Assembly (NCBI RefSeq): GCF_000346465.2
Contig: NC_034009.1
Location: forward strand, 8,217,251-8,281,250
Reading direction: 5' to 3'
DNA: 64,000 bases
Origin: Prunus persica
Lineage: Eukaryota > Streptophyta > Magnoliopsida > Rosales > Rosaceae
Every line of letters begins with the position of its first letter. Position 1 is the stretch's first letter. This document shows, piece after piece, positions 11,584 through 23,930 of the stretch. Position numbers and translations under genes: made by a program. Below the pieces are notes generated by a model. That model saw nothing but the letters and a program-made list of their open reading frames with translations, did not search any database and had not been told where the DNA came from.

Positions 11584-14500
11584 TTATATAGCTTTTGCAA
11601 ATCCTACCCTGAGATTACCGAAGTCAAACACTGTGTGGTATGCTCCCAAGAACAGAGCTCCAAGAACCCTGCAGAATGTGCTAATTTCATAACATTCTTG
11701 CATAAAACTTAAAATGAAGATCTTATGCGAGGTGAAGAATTACAACGAATCATGAAGTCGAACCCAAAGGAGGGTCATAGTGACTTACCATAGAGGACCT
11801 TGCGGGGGAGGCACATCCAAAGCAACAAATCCACTAAGGCAGACAATAGAACATTTTCCTTCAACTTTAAGTATATACTGAACATCAAGTCCAAAACATG
11901 TTAGAAATGGAGTGAATCTAAAGGAAATTGGTTTAATTAAGTTCCTTTCTAAACATTTGAGTTCTATCTTAACAAAACCATGCTACTTAGGTTACAAAGT
12001 GTGAAGGACTAAGAGCTATAACAAAACCTGTACCTGTTCTGGGGAGAGGGTGAAGGATTTGTTCCCAATTGTAAATGAAACATCTGGCATGAATGCAATG
12101 TTATCACAGTTGACAAATGACCTTCTCAATGGATTTGGAAGCTTCTCGCACAACTTTACTCGCAAAAAATTCACAAAGAACGGAAAGAATCAAAAGAATT
12201 TTTAGCTTTGGTGTACGCATATTTATCAGTCAAGCCTCATACTTTCAGAAGAATACCTCATTCACATAGCTAAATATTTTTTCCTTTGCTATTTGCTTTT
12301 TAAGCTGCAGCTGAATCCAGTAGACAACCATTTCACACAAGGTACATAGAGGAGTTTCATCAACTGATGACTCCTTCCCAGTTTCATTCTCTATCACTGA
12401 CTCAATATAGTTTCTGTAGAAGTAAATTTTGCCTTCTGCTATGGTTATTATGATGAAGATATAAAAAAACTAAACAAAATAAACAAAATAATAATTGGAA
12501 GAAAAAGAAAAAGTCTCAACTTCACATTACGAGATCCATCATATGAACATAGACCGATATCCACACACACTATATCAGGCCGTACCTGCAGACATATGAG
12601 GTAAACTCTAATGCATTTCTTCGTTTCCTAAAAGGAATTGCAAAGGAAGCGAAAAGGGAAAAAAGACGAACCCCAGATACTAGATATTCCCATATCAAAT
12701 TTCCATAAGTGGAAACAACATTTTTACATTCCAAGTTTGCATATCCGTCTGCTCCAATGGCATGGTTGATCTGAGCCACTATAGTCTGAAAAAGAAGAGT
12801 TAATCAAGGGTGGAATACAAGTTGTTACTGCTCAAAGTCTGAATTTTTAAGCATGAGTTTATACAGTTGGACCAGCAAGGAAGGATGTTCCTGAGTCCAC
12901 AATGGCAGCACAGCCACCCTTGCATAGTCCTGAAAATTTTAAACTTTCATGTCACATGATTGTAAATTGAATAAAAACAGAATCAAGTTATTTGGTTTTT
13001 TTAGGCCTCTACATATGTTTTAGGGAGAATTTTTGGCTTGTCAAGACCAGACATGTACATGAATTCCTTGACTCACCAAGCAGCAAATTTAATCTCTAAA
13101 CATAGAATAAAGATAGTTAAACAACATAGGAGTGGAAATGTAGTAGAACCTGTGGAATTGTCTGCAACAATAACATCTCCAACATCAATCTGGAGAGATA
13201 AATAAAACTGAATCAAATGTCATCTCATTTGGCAAGAAAAATATATTAGAGAGGAACACCAACTTCTTTTTGCTATAATAAACCTGCCAGTAACCCTTTT
13301 TTGAAATCGGGACATAGGTGTGATCACCCGTAAAGTGCCTCCAATCAAATCCACCAAAGACGATCTCACCTCCCACCCTTGATGTTGGATCATGATTTAG
13401 CCAGATAGAGAAAATTTGCTGGCTCATATGACCTTGTTGCACCATGTTATACCTGCACCCAGAAAACTAACTCATGCTTTTAAGCCATCAACACTCCTTT
13501 TATATTTTTAATCAGCCGGGAGTGGGGATTCAAATATGAGATCTAATCCAAGTTCCAACGCTAAGATGAAAAGTATGACTAGACTAAGAGCTAGTTAAAG
13601 ATATATCAGGTTTAAGCAGTTTATGCCAGAAACATACCACACTGGTGTGGCTTCGCCAACAGAAATATCCTGAAATCCAAGTCCAAGGACCCCATCAAAC
13701 CGTGCAGCTAAGAATGTAAGGACTCCTTCCCTTGTAACCTCAACAAATTCCTAAGGATGGAAACCAGACATAGCATCAACAAATTGGAAAAAGAATATAT
13801 GTAAACAAAAAAAAAACTTTAGATAAACCAAAATGGAAATAGAGAAAGAGCACTACTTGATCTTTGATGATCACATCCCCAATTTTAACATTGTCCGCAC
13901 TGAAGTAGCCAGAAATGGAACCAGAGCCATAAGGAATTTTGCAGGGTATTCCTAAATAATAACACAAAGTAATTTTGAGTTTGATTCTATCAAAAATTTC
14001 CCACAAGAAATCTTCTGAGTCAATTATAAAATTACAAAAAGGGGTCAGTTAGATGCATACTCAAATGTAAGGGATAGGAAAGATTACCAATTTTGGTGTA
14101 GGTACTCGATATGCTTGCCCTGTATTTTGAATGAAAGTAACAAGCAATCTGCATACAGTCACAGTTTAGAAACTACTCAAAACTCTAAGAACACCATAGA
14201 TTCAAAGCATTTTGATAATTCACTGCAATACATACAGAAAAGATGCATCTTGAAGATGGGACCCAAAGATTGGAGCTGCCAGTATCAAAGACAACAGCCA
14301 AGTATTGTGGGGGAGAACCAATAGCAATCTCTCCATAATATTGGGTATCAAAGTAATTTTTCAGATATACAATATTAGCTTTAAGATTATTGGAGTTAAT
14401 ATTTACATCCCCCAGACCTCTAGGTTGAGAAACTTCTGTCTTGGTGATTCTTGCAGCATTCAATCTGTTGAGGCCTACAGGCTGCTTCTTGAGACCAATT

Positions 14501-14595
14501 CTCAGTAGCCCATCATTGGATATTGCAGCAGCCAAGGAGCCTGACCAAACCCAAATACAAATTGCAACCAGAAGACCCTTAAACGCCATGCTCAT
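11584..14595 (-). CDS. plant aspartic protease with plant-specific (saposin-like) insert
   Basis: Thirteen exons (plus-strand coordinates): 14236-14595, 14088-14148, 13857-13951, 13638-13750, 13284-13452, 13150-13189, 12865-12929, 12672-12785, 12521-12585, 12257-12413, 12034-12153, 11789-11877, 11584-11668. They join in frame to 510 residues, the normal length for phytepsin/cyprosin-type enzymes. A hydrophobic signal peptide (about residues 5-24) and a propeptide come first. Catalytic aspartates lie in FDTGSS (D104) and VDSGTS (D291). The swaposin-like insert with its paired cysteines covers about 343-445. The mature enzyme normally acts in vacuoles or secretory bodies. The first in-frame ATG is 14595. 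Near the C-terminus the usual WILGD reads WVLGA, an uncommon change that does not touch the catalytic residues. The gene appears intact. Confidence 0.9.
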
Positions 14596-15153
14596 AGAGC
14601 TCTCTGGCTCCAGCCATGACAAAAAATAAATACAGTTTTAGAAGAATGAGCTCCACAGCTGTACAAATTGGACTACATGTATTAAAGCTGGGATTAACTA
14701 TCCATTTGCATTCAATTTCAGAGAAGTCTGTCTGACAAATTTTTAAGTTTTCGCTACCAACTTCAAAAAATTCTTACAAATCAAGCATACTGCAAAGTTT
14801 TTGACATGATGAACAATATAATAATCAATCTGACAATACAATATTATTACAATATCTATGCTTAATTCACATAGTAAACAGTTATTAACATGCCAATATT
14901 GGAATTTGAGTTACTAATACTGATGGGTCGTAATGAGAAACAAAGTTCGTAGTTTCATACCTCACTGTTATTGGCTTTACGTGGTGAATTGTGCGAGTGA
15001 TCATGAGTAGCTCAATGGGCTAACGTTTTTGTCCACCGTTTTATATAGAACACAGAGAGAGAGAGAGAGAGTTCAGGAAACCACAAGGCAGTTTCCAGGT
15101 CCGTGCGAGTTAAGAATTAGCCAAAAGAATATACGGAGACAGCCACGCATCTT
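14596..15153. other. 5' flank of the aspartic protease gene
   Basis: No other gene is present. On the minus strand TATATAAA occurs at 15047-15040, about 445 bases before the ATG, and a GA run follows at 15052-15071. Either could belong to the promoter, which would imply a long or spliced leader. This stretch and the protease gene together form the 3.7-kb block absent from duplication copy B. Confidence 0.4.
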
Positions 15154-16006
15154 TGGTTGTAGAGTTTGCTGCTATGCCACAAGAGGATCATGCTTACAAT
15201 TTCGTGGCCTTACAAATTACAATCACTTCTGTGCAAAATGCAGACATGCAATTCATCTAGCAAAGAAGCAAAAAAGAAAGCAAAAAAAGTACTTAAAGTG
15301 GGAAAATGCATGTGGCAAAGGGTCATGCAACAGTTTATTGAGTAAGCAATAATTGGTTACTTTTATGTTGGGTTCAATAGGGCAGTGTGCTCGTACATCC
15401 AAGCATTGAACAACATTAATTATTACATCAAGCAAGCGATTGACCTTAAGTAGTTTGTTTAATAATGATTAATGCCCTAATGGCTAATTACAAGAAACAT
15501 ACAAGTAAGTTACTTGTATACTTAAACGAGCAATGTCGAGAGAGGGGAAACTTGAACACAGGAATGACCCATATTGTAATTGTCAATTATCACAAGGGAG
15601 CTATTATTGCCACTCTTGAAAAGTCATAATCACAACACAAGTTTTCTTTTTTCCTTTTAACATAATGAAAGAATGATAACTTTTTTGAAGTGTCAATAAA
15701 ACTACCCTCGTCACAGACCGTCCCCTAGTACTTGTGTTTCAAAACAAAAATCGAATGTGTTGGGATCGGTGGGCCTAAACAGAGCATCGAGGCTAAGATT
15801 GGGCCGGGCACTAACTTAAAGAGTTAGGGCCCAAATCATGGGGTGTAACGGGCGTGTAGATTGTTCATCATCATTAAACGGACAAGAAAACTTTGGCGCT
15901 TGAGAGACGTTCATGTCTCGAAAAGGGCAAAATCAAAAACCCAAAACCCAAAATACTCTCCAAAACCCGAGAGTTTGATTCTTCCTTTCTCAGTTTCAAT
16001 TCAAGA
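15154..16006 (+). repeat. segmental duplication copy A, middle part (flank and CHR18 5' region)
   Basis: The sequence resumes similarity to copy B at 23686-23930, continues at 30789-31030, and ends in the CHR18 promoter region (15767-16006 matches 31098-31343). Shared phrases include CCTTAAGTAGTTTGTTT, TAACGGGCG and TAGATTGTTCAT, and GAGAGACGTTCAT before the ATG. The SINE-like and copia insertions found in copy B are missing here, so this copy shows the pre-insertion state. Confidence 0.85.
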
Positions 16007-17567
16007 ATGGCGTTGGAGGACGACGACTGGGACTTGAGAACCGAAGAACTCGATTCTCTCGAAAGAGACGTTTTCCAGAAACTCGCTCAGCAATGCATCA
16101 ACTCTGCTTCTTCTTGTATTTCCTTCCACGAATTGCTTCCAAAGCTCCTGCGAAACCCATTCCCAATTCTCTTCCTAACAAGGTGGAACTTTTCTTTTTT
16201 CCTGTTTCCTTCTTGAAGATTCTAGGGTTTCAGATACCTGATTATTTGACAGTGTTCTCTCCTTTTCACTTTGTTCTTTCTTCATTTCTTCATTTCGAAT
16301 TATTACCATGCTTTGGGGACTTTTTTTAAAAAGAAATATAAAAAAAGTTAACACCTTCACTACCTTCACTACCTTCATTGTCATTTTGTTTTTTAATTAG
16401 GCAACAATGCACCTACTCTGTCTCCTGGGACCAGAGTATTATCTCCATCAGTCCCATGTAAAGTAAATCTTGGTCAGTTTTCCTCCTTTCCCATTTTTAT
16501 TGCTTTGAACTTTTCTCTATTACTGCAGTGTCAAAATTCATCTCTTTCCAAGGAAAAAAGATGTGTATGAAACCTACTTGACTGCTTCATTTTTTGTGCA
16601 ACTTGTATTGAGCATGAATAGGAGGTTCCTACTCTTAAAAGGACAAAAAATGTTTCCTTTTTTTTTTTTTTTCTCTTCTTCATATTTAATAGATTTCTCT
16701 TTAAATGTTGAAAATGGATCAGGAAGAAACATCCCACCTTGCCATTCACCAATGGTTGAATCTTCCAATTTGATACCATTCTGAACTTTTTGGCATTCAA
16801 CTGATTATATTACTTGCTGGTTGCATTGTTCTGCCTGCTGACCTTAAGTAATTTCTGCATATCTCTCGGCTCCTTTCTCCAACTTGTTGCCTTTTTGCAA
16901 GAAGATGAACGTCTGAAGGAGCTACCTAAGCTCTGTGTCAAATTTTTTCTTCATGCTAGTGGAAACATTGCCACAACATTTCCTTATGACCAGGTATTCC
17001 TTCTATTTGCTTAACAATGCTCATTTACAACTTGTCAAACTCTTGATTTGCTTTATCGATTATGTTCTATCTTGCACCAGGTGCTAGTAGGTGCTGTGCA
17101 CAAGATCCCCAAATCCTCATGGAATGCAAAAGATCCCTTTATGTTCTTATGTTTGGTTCATTGGTTTGGTTGTGTCCTTTACAAGTGCTGGACATGTTGT
17201 GAGATGGAGCCCAATCCAGATGTAAGTGTTGAAACTGCAGGTTATGGATGTTCCCTATATCTTCTTTGTCATCAGCAGAAAAATTTCTTCATGAAACTTC
17301 TGGTGTTAATGTTGAGGTAATAACTCTTGCGCTTTTCCATTTTTTATTCAGGCTTTGCATGATGATTCAGTTTAAATTAATATAAATTGAGTTTCAATGT
17401 ATACACTGTTACCATTTATGTTTGAAGTTCACCAAATCTGGATTGTTTTTTAACTTCAATTTTACCATATTTGATATTTTGTTGCAAATTTGTGCAGGTA
17501 GAGAACGTAGATCCCTTAATTCACCGAGCTATTGCTGCTGCGTCTGTTTTTGGGGATATTCTAGGTT
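16007..17567 (+). pseudogene. truncated CHR18/SMARCAL1-like pseudogene (duplication copy A)
   Basis: This is a broken copy of the first six exons of the intact gene at 31344. It starts with the same ATG and [10 protein letters not shown] opening (exon 1, 16007-16181). Within exon 1 it has lost a stretch that the intact copy holds at about 31456-31540, and the frame shifts so that KAPAKPIPN is no longer read. The acceptor AG before exon 2 (near 16410) is deleted. The donor after exon 4 (near 17130) is deleted. Exons 3, 5 and 6 are recognisable at about 16902-16994, 17242-17318 and 17498-17566. Similarity ends at about 17567, before any of the ATPase motor, so it cannot make a helicase. It lies in the same orientation as the intact gene. 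Confidence 0.9.
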
Positions 17568-17569
17568 AT

Positions 17570-18480
17570 TAGTATAGCCGAGCGGCTATACTCTCACTGA
17601 GCTGTTATTTTTCTTACTTCTTTAAAAGAAATAGTGTGGCCGCGCGGCTATACTCGATTTTTCATATTTCTTTAACAGACATAGTATAGCTGAGCGGCTA
17701 TACTCTGTTTACACGTACGTATTTTATTCTGATGCAACTAGGAGGGTCTTATTTGTTAATTTTGCTTTATTAAATAGTATAGCCAGGCGGCTATACTCGC
17801 TTCCTCTAATTTTTTTTTTTTTTTATAAAAGGAAATGTATAGCCGAGCGGATATACTCGGTTTTTCCATATTTCTTTAATAGAATTCGAGTAGCCACTAT
17901 ACTCAGTTTTTTGACTTGTTTTGAAAGAAATAGTATAGCCGTGCGGCAATACTTGAGTTGAACATGTACATGCATATTTTTTAATTTTTTTTAGAAATAG
18001 TATAGCCGAACGGCTATAATCTCTTTTTTCAATTTCTTTAAAGAAATAGTATCGCCGCTGGGCTATACTCGGTTTTTTGAATTGTTTTAAAAGAAATAGT
18101 ATAGTGGTGCGGCTATACTCGTATTGAACATGTGCGTACATATTTTTTATGTTTAATACACTTATTTTTTTATAAAATTTTTAATAATACACAAAAACTT
18201 CACGAATTATACACAATATTCCCACATATTATTGAATACTAATAATGTATACAAATAAATTTAAATATGTTATATTAAAATCTTATAGCCGTGCAGCTAA
18301 ACCAAAAAAAAAATCTGTAAAGTATAAACTAATACAACTAGGAGGGTCTTATTTCTTAATTTTGCTTTATTAAATGGTATAGCCGCCCGGATATACGCCT
18401 TTTTTTAAAAAGAAATTGTATAGCCGCTCAGCTATACCCGCTTTTTTCAATTTTTTTTAGCCACCGGTTATACAAATCCA
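17570..18480. repeat. array of short palindromes, consensus GTATAGCCG-NG-CGGCTATAC
   Basis: About fourteen copies, some degenerate, of a 20-base inverted repeat are spaced roughly 40-100 bases apart. The first, at 17572-17591, is perfect: 9-base arms around a 2-base centre. Others lie near 17634, 17684, 17779, 17838, 17934, 18000, 18050, 18100, 18286, 18379, 18420 and 18460. Spacers often contain a second palindrome, for example ATTTCTTTAAAGAAAT at 18032-18047. A longer unit with AACTAGGAGGGTCTTATTT occurs twice (about 17738 and 18337). No ORF is present. Confidence 0.85.
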
Positions 18481-18552
18481 ATTCCCATGTCATATTATTC
18501 ATTATGAATGAATGCGTCTTTCTTTGTAACATTGTTTTCAAATTTTAGTTAG

Positions 18553-18725
18553 GCCCTGCGCAGTACCGTACAAGAAACGTTTTCGAAAACGTATCACCTG
18601 AGCTACTGAGGGACTTCTACTGGAATGATGAAGTTAGACCCCAGTGGGATAACATGCTCATTCACTTCCAAACTCCCAGAGTTTGCCCCCAAACTGGTTC
18701 CATGACTGTCCACTGGATTAGAAAG
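18553..18725 (+). pseudogene. orphan exon of a START-domain lipid-binding protein
   Basis: The exon encodes about 58 residues, including QYRTRNVFEN, DFYWNDEVRPQWDNML and TGSMTVHWIRK. This is the start of a START (StAR-related lipid transfer) domain as found in plant membrane-anchored START proteins. It is bounded by an acceptor-like AG and a GTACC donor. No preceding or following START exons were found within several kilobases, so it looks like a captured or left-over gene fragment. It lies directly after the palindrome array. The reading frame is open. Confidence 0.7.
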
Positions 18726-20159
18726 GTACCACCACACACCTACCACATCAGATTTTACACAGATTTTACTAGAACTATTGTGTTTTTCTCCCAACCCACC
18801 ATATCCACCCCTACCAAGGTCTAAAAGAACTATTTCAGTGGAACCTAGGAATGGAGAGCATCAGAAGTGCTTCTGTTTCATCATGAAGATATAGGCGTGC
18901 AGGTTTACCAAATGGCAAAGGAAAATGATGGTCTCCTTCCAATTATGCACTTATGGCAGACATAACATAAACCACAAAGATTACAAATTAGATGTTCAAC
19001 AACACTGTTGTTTGAAATTGAGTGGCAAAAGATCATGAACTTGTACAATCTTCAACATGACATTGATTTAGACAAGGCTGAAACTTATATATGTATATAT
19101 TTCGCGTTCGATCATTGGGAGCTGCATCAAATCAAAGCCACTCTTTTTCAAATGTCCAGTAAATTATTTTCTTTGCTGAATCAACTTTTTCAACTTAAAA
19201 ATGAAAGAAAGGGAACCAAAAAAAAAAACCAAAGTTAAAGCACATCGAATAAAAGATATATGTGCTCATGTGAATAACAAAGAAACCAAACCACACAAAT
19301 GCGAGTGGGCATCGGAATTTGTTCGGAGAGGAAAAGGAGACGAAAGCTGAAAAGCCAGGCAGAATTTCAACGAACAAAGAAATCAAGCAGTGGGCTTGTG
19401 GTTTTGGGTCTATTTTCTTGTTGGCCCATTGGTGGGCTTGTTCTTTGGTTCTTCTTTAGTGAATTTGAATTTCTTAAAAAATGAAATGAAAATATAACCT
19501 AATAAAGAATGGTGAATCTGTCAATCTATCATTCACAACGGTTTTTGTATAGAATACAAGTTCGAATTGTAGAAAAATAAGATTCTTTTTTTCGATGCTT
19601 TTAAAATTTTTAAGGAAGATAAAAGGTGAAAAATGAAATATAAGGGGAAGATAACCAAGAGATATTATTCTTTAAAGTAGGAGAAGATAGGCAACTTAGA
19701 AAACAAAAGGCATATATCAACTTAAATTGACAGATTCTTCCATCAAGTCCTCTTGGCAAATTTTCATGTGATATCTGTTTAAGAATATTGAATTCTCACG
19801 TAACTAAATAAAATATAACATATAATAAATAGTTCTTCTATTAATCACATCGAGGTCTTTTGTATAAAATTCTACATTTGTTAAACATGTAGTTAAGTTT
19901 GGGACAATATCGATGTTGTTAGTAGTTGGCTACAAGTCAATTCCTTTGAAATTTAAGCGGGCCAATTGATTAGGCCCAATTAAATCCAAATCAAACAAAA
20001 GCCATAAATTGAACCAAAATCAAACAAACCCCAAAATTTTATTTTTATTTTCATTTTTTAAAAAAGGTGACCGATGTGGAATTTGTTTCGTGTGTGGTCC
20101 ATTAAAGAGTTGCCCTACGTGAGGGAGAGTGTTGAAGAATATTGAAGTCTAACATCGAA
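18726..20159. other. intergenic, no gene recognised
   Basis: AT-rich DNA with no supported ORF. A stretch at about 19796-19835 resembles 22170-22205, the flank just upstream of the guanosine deaminase TATA box. This hints that a small piece of that promoter region was also duplicated. Confidence 0.5.
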
Positions 20160-20164
20160 AACTT

Positions 20165-20402
20165 TGCTAAAATATGAATATGGTTTGAATACTTTAGGTT
20201 GTTCTTTATTCTTCTCTATATAGAGGTATATATAGGAGTTTACATATATAGATTTTACAAGGAATTAGATATAGTAAAGAATTAAGAAAGTATCTCCTAA
20301 TTGTACAATGATTTATCCCTTATATAAAAAATAGGAAAGTAAATCCCTTAATTAATCAAGGAAGTAAATCTCCTTGATTAATTAGGAGACTCACGTCAAC
20401 AC
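20165..20402 (-). repeat. 3' LTR of the deleted copia element
   Basis: 238 bases, pairing with 21927-22164. It is followed inward by a purine-rich tract on the minus strand. Confidence 0.9.
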
Positions 20403-21685
20403 TCCTCCTCAAGTTGGTGCATATATGTCACGAATGCCCAACTTGGTAAGTGAGTCATGAAGTACTCTTCCACACTCACAGCATATGCAATATCTGATCT
20501 TGGAGGACGTATGAAGAGTAGAACCTTTGGTGGTGGTGATAGAAGAAGGAGTCTGGGTTGACCGCATGCTTCTGTGAGTTTGCAATAAGATGGAGAATCG
20601 TATGGGTTCTTGACATCGCAGCGGAAGTAAGATGTGATATGAGAAGGTGAGGAAGGTGATGTGAGAAATTTGATGTAGGAATTAGATTTAAGAGGTATGT
20701 GTATAAGATTTGATGTTATGTGTTTAGGGATTTGGATAAGAGGATTTGAGGGATTTGGATTTGGGAAAAAAAAAATGAGGAATTTGATTTAGGGTTTTGG
20801 ATTTGAATATGAGAAATTTGAAGAAACTTGAGAAATTTGAGAAACTTGAGATAAGGGTTTAGAGACAAAACAACTTCTCTTCACTCCCCTTCTCCTCTTG
20901 AAGAGAAGGGGTCGTCAGAGTCAATAAATAAGCAACATCTTCTTGGGATACGTCAATAAACATAGCCCTTTCACTCTTTTTTGTTTTTATTTTGTTTTTG
21001 TTTTTGTTTTTTGTTTTGGGGTAGAGTTTGCCCCTCCTAGTACCATAACCAATCATCTAGATGCTAAGGATGTCTTGTTGTGGCTACAGAGGCAGAGGCA
21101 GGAGCTGGTGCCGTTGGAACTGCAGGACTAACAGGAGCTGAGTCAGAAGATGTGTCGAGTGATTTGCCCCTATTCTTGCGCGGAGCTTTGGAGTGGTCCC
21201 ACCAATCCGGGTAACCAATCAATTCGTAACAGCCATCACAAGTATGTTTGCTTCCACCACAGTGAGTGCATTTGCATTCCGGATGAGAGCTTGTGACTTG
21301 AGTCTAAGAAGCACCAGTGGTAGAAGTTGGAGGACCCTGTGGAAGTTGGGTGGCTAGGACAGCAGTGTCTGGAGTACTGGTCATGGTTAGTCATTGTTGA
21401 GCTTCGCGACGGACATATGCAAAGGTTTGGTCAAGGTCTAATTTAGGTTCTTTGCGCAAATCAAGATGGTATCCATGGCAGCGGAAGGATAAAAAATATG
21501 TGTTTAGAAATTGAAAGGTATGAGGGATATGTGTATGGAGATCTGAATTTGGGAAAGATAAAGATGAGGAATATAATGTAGGGTTTGAGTTTGAAGCAAT
21601 TTGACATGAGGATTTAGGGTTTGTGTTTGAAGAAAATTTGATATGAGAATTTAGAGACAACCGAGGATCGATTGCTCTGATACCA

Positions 21686-21809
21686 TGAAGAAAGTTGAGG
21701 TTCCACCCCAAAACCAATTGGCAATGGGGGGAATAACCCAACTTCTTATAAGCCCTTGCTAGGTTTCTTAACTTTCCAATGTGGGACTTTTTACATTCAC
21801 ATTCTCACA
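21686..21809 (-). repeat. nested short LTR with primer site and purine tract on opposite sides
   Basis: A segment of about 124 bases starts TGAAGAAAG and ends CTCACA. On the minus strand it is preceded by a CGTGCGGGGGCA purine-like tract and followed by TGGTATCAGAGC (21685-21674). An LTR between a purine tract and a primer site is what a recombined or tandem element leaves. It lies inside the larger copia element and appears to be a different, short-LTR family. Confidence 0.5.
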
Positions 21810-21926
21810 TGCCCCCGCACGTATGTCGAATTTTCAAGCCTAACATGTGGACAACTCATTTTGGGTGACGTGGAGCACGTGTGGCCGTTGGGCTTTCACA
21901 CGTGGGTTAACCTGGCTCTGATACCA

Positions 21927-22164
21927 TGCTAAAATATGAATATGGTTTTGAAGACTTTAAGTTGTTCTTTATTCTTCTCCATATGGAGGTATATGTAGGA
22001 GTTTACATATAAATGTTTTATAAGGCATTATATATAGTAAAGAATTAAGAGAGTATCTTCTAATTATACAATGATTTATCACTTATATAAAAAATAAGAA
22101 AGTAAATCCCTTAATTAATCAAGGAAGTAAATCTCCTTGATTAATTAGGAGACTCACGTCAAGA
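21927..22164 (-). repeat. 5' LTR of the deleted copia element
   Basis: 238 bases, pairing with 20165-20402, with target duplication AACTT at 22165-22169. Confidence 0.9.
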
Positions 22165-22221
22165 AACTTAACCAAATAAAATATAATCACATAATGAATA
22201 GTTGTGTGGATCTTTGCTGCA

Positions 22222-22229
22222 TATATAAA
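22222..22229 (+). promoter_or_regulatory. candidate TATA box of the guanosine deaminase gene
   Basis: TATATAAA lies 75 bases before the ATG and only 53 bases after the target duplication of the upstream copia element. Nearly all sequence upstream of the core promoter is therefore transposon. Confidence 0.55.
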
Positions 22230-22296
22230 CATGAAACCAGTTGCTTTCTCCATACCTTGCAAGTTGCATCCACATTGAAATCAACGTAACTTCAAA

Positions 22297-23407
<1,111 letters not shown>

Positions 23408-23426
23408 ACTTAGTTGCTTGCTGCTA

Positions 23427-23930
23427 TCATTATTATATTTCTGTTTGCTTAGTAATGGCTTCTATCCATCAAGCTTGACATGTATTATGATAATAACCAT
23501 GCTTGTATGTTTGAGCCACTACTAATCTGTAAAATGAAGCCTTATGTTTGCTCCTATGAAGTGTTTCGTTACCACCGTAAGATCTAATGCTAAATCTGGT
23601 CAAGCAAAATACTTTTTATCCTTAGATGGCAGCACAAAATTTATAACAGAATCAAATATTTGGCAACTCTTGCTATCTTGGCAATATTTGGTTGCAGATT
23701 TTGCTGTTATGCCACAAGAGGATCGTGTCTACAATGTCGTGGCCTTGCAATATCACTTCAGTGCAAAATGCAGACATGCAATGCAATTCATCTAGCAAAG
23801 AAGGAAAAAAAAAAAAAAAACTAAGTACTTAAGAAGTGGGAAAATGCATGTGGCAAAAGGTCGTGCCATAGTTGATTATTGATTAAGAGATAATTGGTTA
23901 CTTTTATGTTGTGTTCAATAGGAAAGTGTG
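23427..23930 (+). repeat. segmental duplication copy B, left part
   Basis: The 3' flank of the guanosine deaminase gene, matching 11150-11430 and then 15154 onward without any sequence of its own at the join (23685/23686). Similarity continues to GAAAGTGTG at 23922-23930, where the SINE-like insert begins. Confidence 0.85.

Larger units (their letters stand above)
20165..22164 (-). mobile_element. deleted Ty1/copia LTR retrotransposon
   Basis: Two 238-bp direct repeats (20165-20402 and 21927-22164) start TG and end CA or a mutated CA. They are flanked by the perfect 5-bp target duplication AACTT (20160-20164 and 22165-22169). On the minus strand the primer-binding site TGGTATCAGAGC (21926-21915) abuts the 5' LTR. 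A purine tract (about 20417-20403) abuts the 3' LTR. The interior is only about 1.5 kb. It keeps a gag-like zinc-knuckle fragment (minus strand, about 21290-21170, CTHCGGSKH then GYPDWW) and lacks integrase and reverse transcriptase. It is therefore non-autonomous. Its 5' end lies just upstream of the guanosine deaminase promoter. Confidence 0.9.

Noticed and set aside
14596..14622. Upstream extension of the aspartic protease frame
   Set aside because: It would need a TTG start. The ATG at 14595 directly precedes a good signal peptide.
17570..18480. Palindrome array considered as a CRISPR array
   Set aside because: Plant nuclear context, degenerate units, irregular spacing and related (not unique) spacers.
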